From contig JBMYKD010000039.1 in assembly GCA_049595035.1 (NCBI GenBank), forward strand, positions 1 through 7,811: DNA of 7,811 bases, in the 5' to 3' direction. Below, one piece after another: positions 6,719 through 7,811 of this stretch. A program made the translations under genes and the position numbers. Source of the stretch: UBA12202 sp049595035 (lineage in GTDB: Bacteria; Pseudomonadota; Alphaproteobacteria; Puniceispirillales; UBA1172). Under the pieces are notes generated by a model. The model saw only the letters and a list, made by a program, of their open reading frames with translations, was not told where the DNA came from and ran no database searches. Position 1 is the first letter of the stretch, and each line of letters starts with the position of its first letter.

Positions 6719-6727
6719 TACTATTCC

Positions 6728-7705
6728 CTAACTCTTTATCTTATCCATCACTACCACCGGATCAAAGCCGAAAAACAGCATGATTTTCATCATATCATGA
6801 GGCAAATCAGCGATAATTGGTGGCTGACCAGCCAGATCAAGTCGCGCCGCATGCAAACATAGTCTGTTGATCTGATCATTTGGGAATGCATCTGCACCCC
6901 CATATTTTCCATCACCAAGAATAGGACAGCCAAGTGCCACCATATGGGCGCGTAATTGATGCGTCCTGCCTGTTTTTGGTGATAGCAACATCAGCGAAAC
7001 CTTGCCACCAATGCTATCAATACATTCAAATTCGGTTTCGGCGTAATCCCCACGATCAACATCAACCACCATTTTTTCATGGCCATGACCGCCAGATTTT
7101 ACCAGCGGTGCTTTTATTACCCCGTCAGTCATTTTAGGCCGGCCAGCCACCAGTGCCAGATATAGTTTTCTATGTTGACGGGATTCAAACCCTTTCGCCA
7201 GTATTCTTGCTGCCTTCCCATGCTTTGCCAGAACCAGAACACCAGAAGTATCCCGGTCAAGCCGATGCACCAGAAGCGGTTTATGACCATCCGGAAACGC
7301 GGCGGCAAGGCCACCATCAACATGTTCATTTGTTCCCGTGCCGCCCTGAACCGCTAGCCCGCTGGGTTTATTAATCGCAATATAGTCATCTGTCTGATCA
7401 ATGACTGATCCACGCAAGGTTGCTATCAGGGCTTTTGATGGTGGCTTAGATACCGGTTTATGTGGCTTAGCCAGTGCTAGCCGACTTTGTTCCATGATGC
7501 TAACCGGCATGGAAATGACCTCCCCCACGCCCAGCCTGTGAGAAGCTTTAATCCGCGCACCATCCACCCTGATCTTTCCTGTCCTGAGAGATTTTTCAAT
7601 CACGCCCTGAGTTAACCCATCAAACCGTTTCCGCAACATGCGATCAAGCCGCATATCCGTTTCCTGTTCTTCTACGATAATGGAAAGAGGTTCTTTATCT
7701 GTCAT
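6728..7705 (-). CDS. RluA/RluC-family 23S rRNA pseudouridine synthase
   Basis: The enzyme converts specific uridines of rRNA to pseudouridine. Residue numbers here count from the ATG at 7705 (325 residues). An S4 RNA-binding domain spans about 12-70 (MRLDRMLRKRF, then GKIRVDG), followed by a Lys/Pro/Ser linker at about 76-92. The RluA catalytic core then runs to about residue 300, with INKPSGLAVQGG (111-122), HRLDRDTSGVLVLAK (147-161; catalytic aspartate D150), RKLYLALV (179-186), PKTGRTHQLRAHM (243-255) and ILGDGKYGG (262-270). RluC is the likeliest subtype (sites equivalent to 955/2504/2580), but RluD cannot be excluded. GTG at 7732 and ATG at 7723 are in-frame alternatives adding 9 and 6 residues; I prefer 7705 for its AGGA. 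It precedes ATP12 by 9 bp. Confidence 0.93.
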   Translation of the reverse strand: MTDKEPLSIIVEEQETDMRLDRMLRKRFDGLTQGVIEKSLRTGKIRVDGARIKASHRLGVGEVISMPVSIMEQSRLALAKPHKPVSKPPSKALIATLRGSVIDQTDDYIAINKPSGLAVQGGTGTNEHVDGGLAAAFPDGHKPLLVHRLDRDTSGVLVLAKHGKAARILAKGFESRQHRKLYLALVAGRPKMTDGVIKAPLVKSGGHGHEKMVVDVDRGDYAETEFECIDSIGGKVSLMLLSPKTGRTHQLRAHMVALGCPILGDGKYGGADAFPNDQINRLCLHAARLDLAGQPPIIADLPHDMMKIMLFFGFDPVVVMDKIKS

Positions 7706-7776
7706 CGGATTATCCTGTTCCATATAGGGCACGCATCATTTGCGCCGCCAAGAGCGATGGCTAACCAGATCATCAT
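7702..7776 (-). pseudogene. crcB-like N-terminal remnant or 24-codon leader ORF
   Basis: From ATG at 7774-7776 the minus strand encodes 24 residues beginning MMIWLAIALGGA and ending NRIIR, with a TGA that overlaps the pseudouridine synthase start as ATGA (7705-7702). The opening resembles the start of CrcB/Fluc fluoride channels (hydrophobic, then L-A-x-A-L-G-G-A). CrcB commonly sits directly upstream of the rluC-ATP12 cluster in alphaproteobacteria. After GGA the similarity ends; a whole CrcB would be about 125 residues. I infer a deletion that removed most of crcB and left its first codons fused to the spacer, perhaps retained for translational coupling. A stop codon (TAA) precedes the ATG by three codons. 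An 8-bp inverted repeat (7770-7777 with 7792-7799) overlaps the start. The match is short, so chance is possible. Confidence 0.38.
7713..7716 (-). promoter_or_regulatory. Ribosome binding site deciding the pseudouridine synthase start
   Basis: The minus strand reads AGGA here, 7 nt before the ATG at 7705-7703. The upstream in-frame candidates (GTG 7732, ATG 7723) have no comparable purine-rich site. This, together with the ATGA overlap with the preceding short frame, favours the 7705 start. Confidence 0.55.
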
Positions 7777-7811
7777 GAGCCGTTCTTATCGCATGATGAG
7801 CCAAATATCCA

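Overview
The window looks like chromosome from an alphaproteobacterium, with roughly 50% GC over most of its length. The evidence is an ATP12-type F1-ATPase assembly chaperone (known from alphaproteobacteria and mitochondria), a propionyl-CoA carboxylase operon of alphaproteobacterial type, and LipB. A marine, SAR116-like lineage is a guess from gene style and GC; no marker gene in the window proves it.

Layout. Positions 1-255 are AT-rich and hold one small membrane-protein ORF open to the left edge. Positions 256-1091 hold host-like DNA with phage-type content. A minus-strand gene at 412-1023 resembles the T4 gp4 head-completion nuclease. A short minus-strand reading frame at 209-355 seems to be cut off where the AT-rich DNA begins. 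A cluster of ACTCAA/TTGAGT repeats lies between them. This segment abuts the 3' end of tRNA-Leu(GAG) at 1092-1179 (minus strand), a classic place for islands and prophages to integrate. lipB (plus strand) follows at 1242-2081. From 2062 to the right edge everything is minus strand and reads as one operon, in transcription order: a small crcB-like remnant, an RluA/RluC-family pseudouridine synthase, ATP12, pccB, pccA and a small HEPN-like protein.

How the genes work together. PccA and PccB form propionyl-CoA carboxylase, which makes methylmalonyl-CoA from propionyl-CoA. The HEPN-like gene overlaps the pccA stop codon by ATGA, so it is probably translated together with pccA, and its 3' end overlaps convergent lipB by 20 bp. 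The pseudouridine synthase and ATP12 are housekeeping genes (rRNA modification and ATP synthase assembly) packed 9 bp apart.

The most interesting points are the lone phage-type nuclease beside a tRNA, the HEPN-like protein tied to the carboxylase operon, and what seems to be the stump of a fluoride-channel gene (crcB). I found no CRISPR array, complete insertion sequence, rRNA or integrase. I do not see a convincing complete new multi-gene system in this window.
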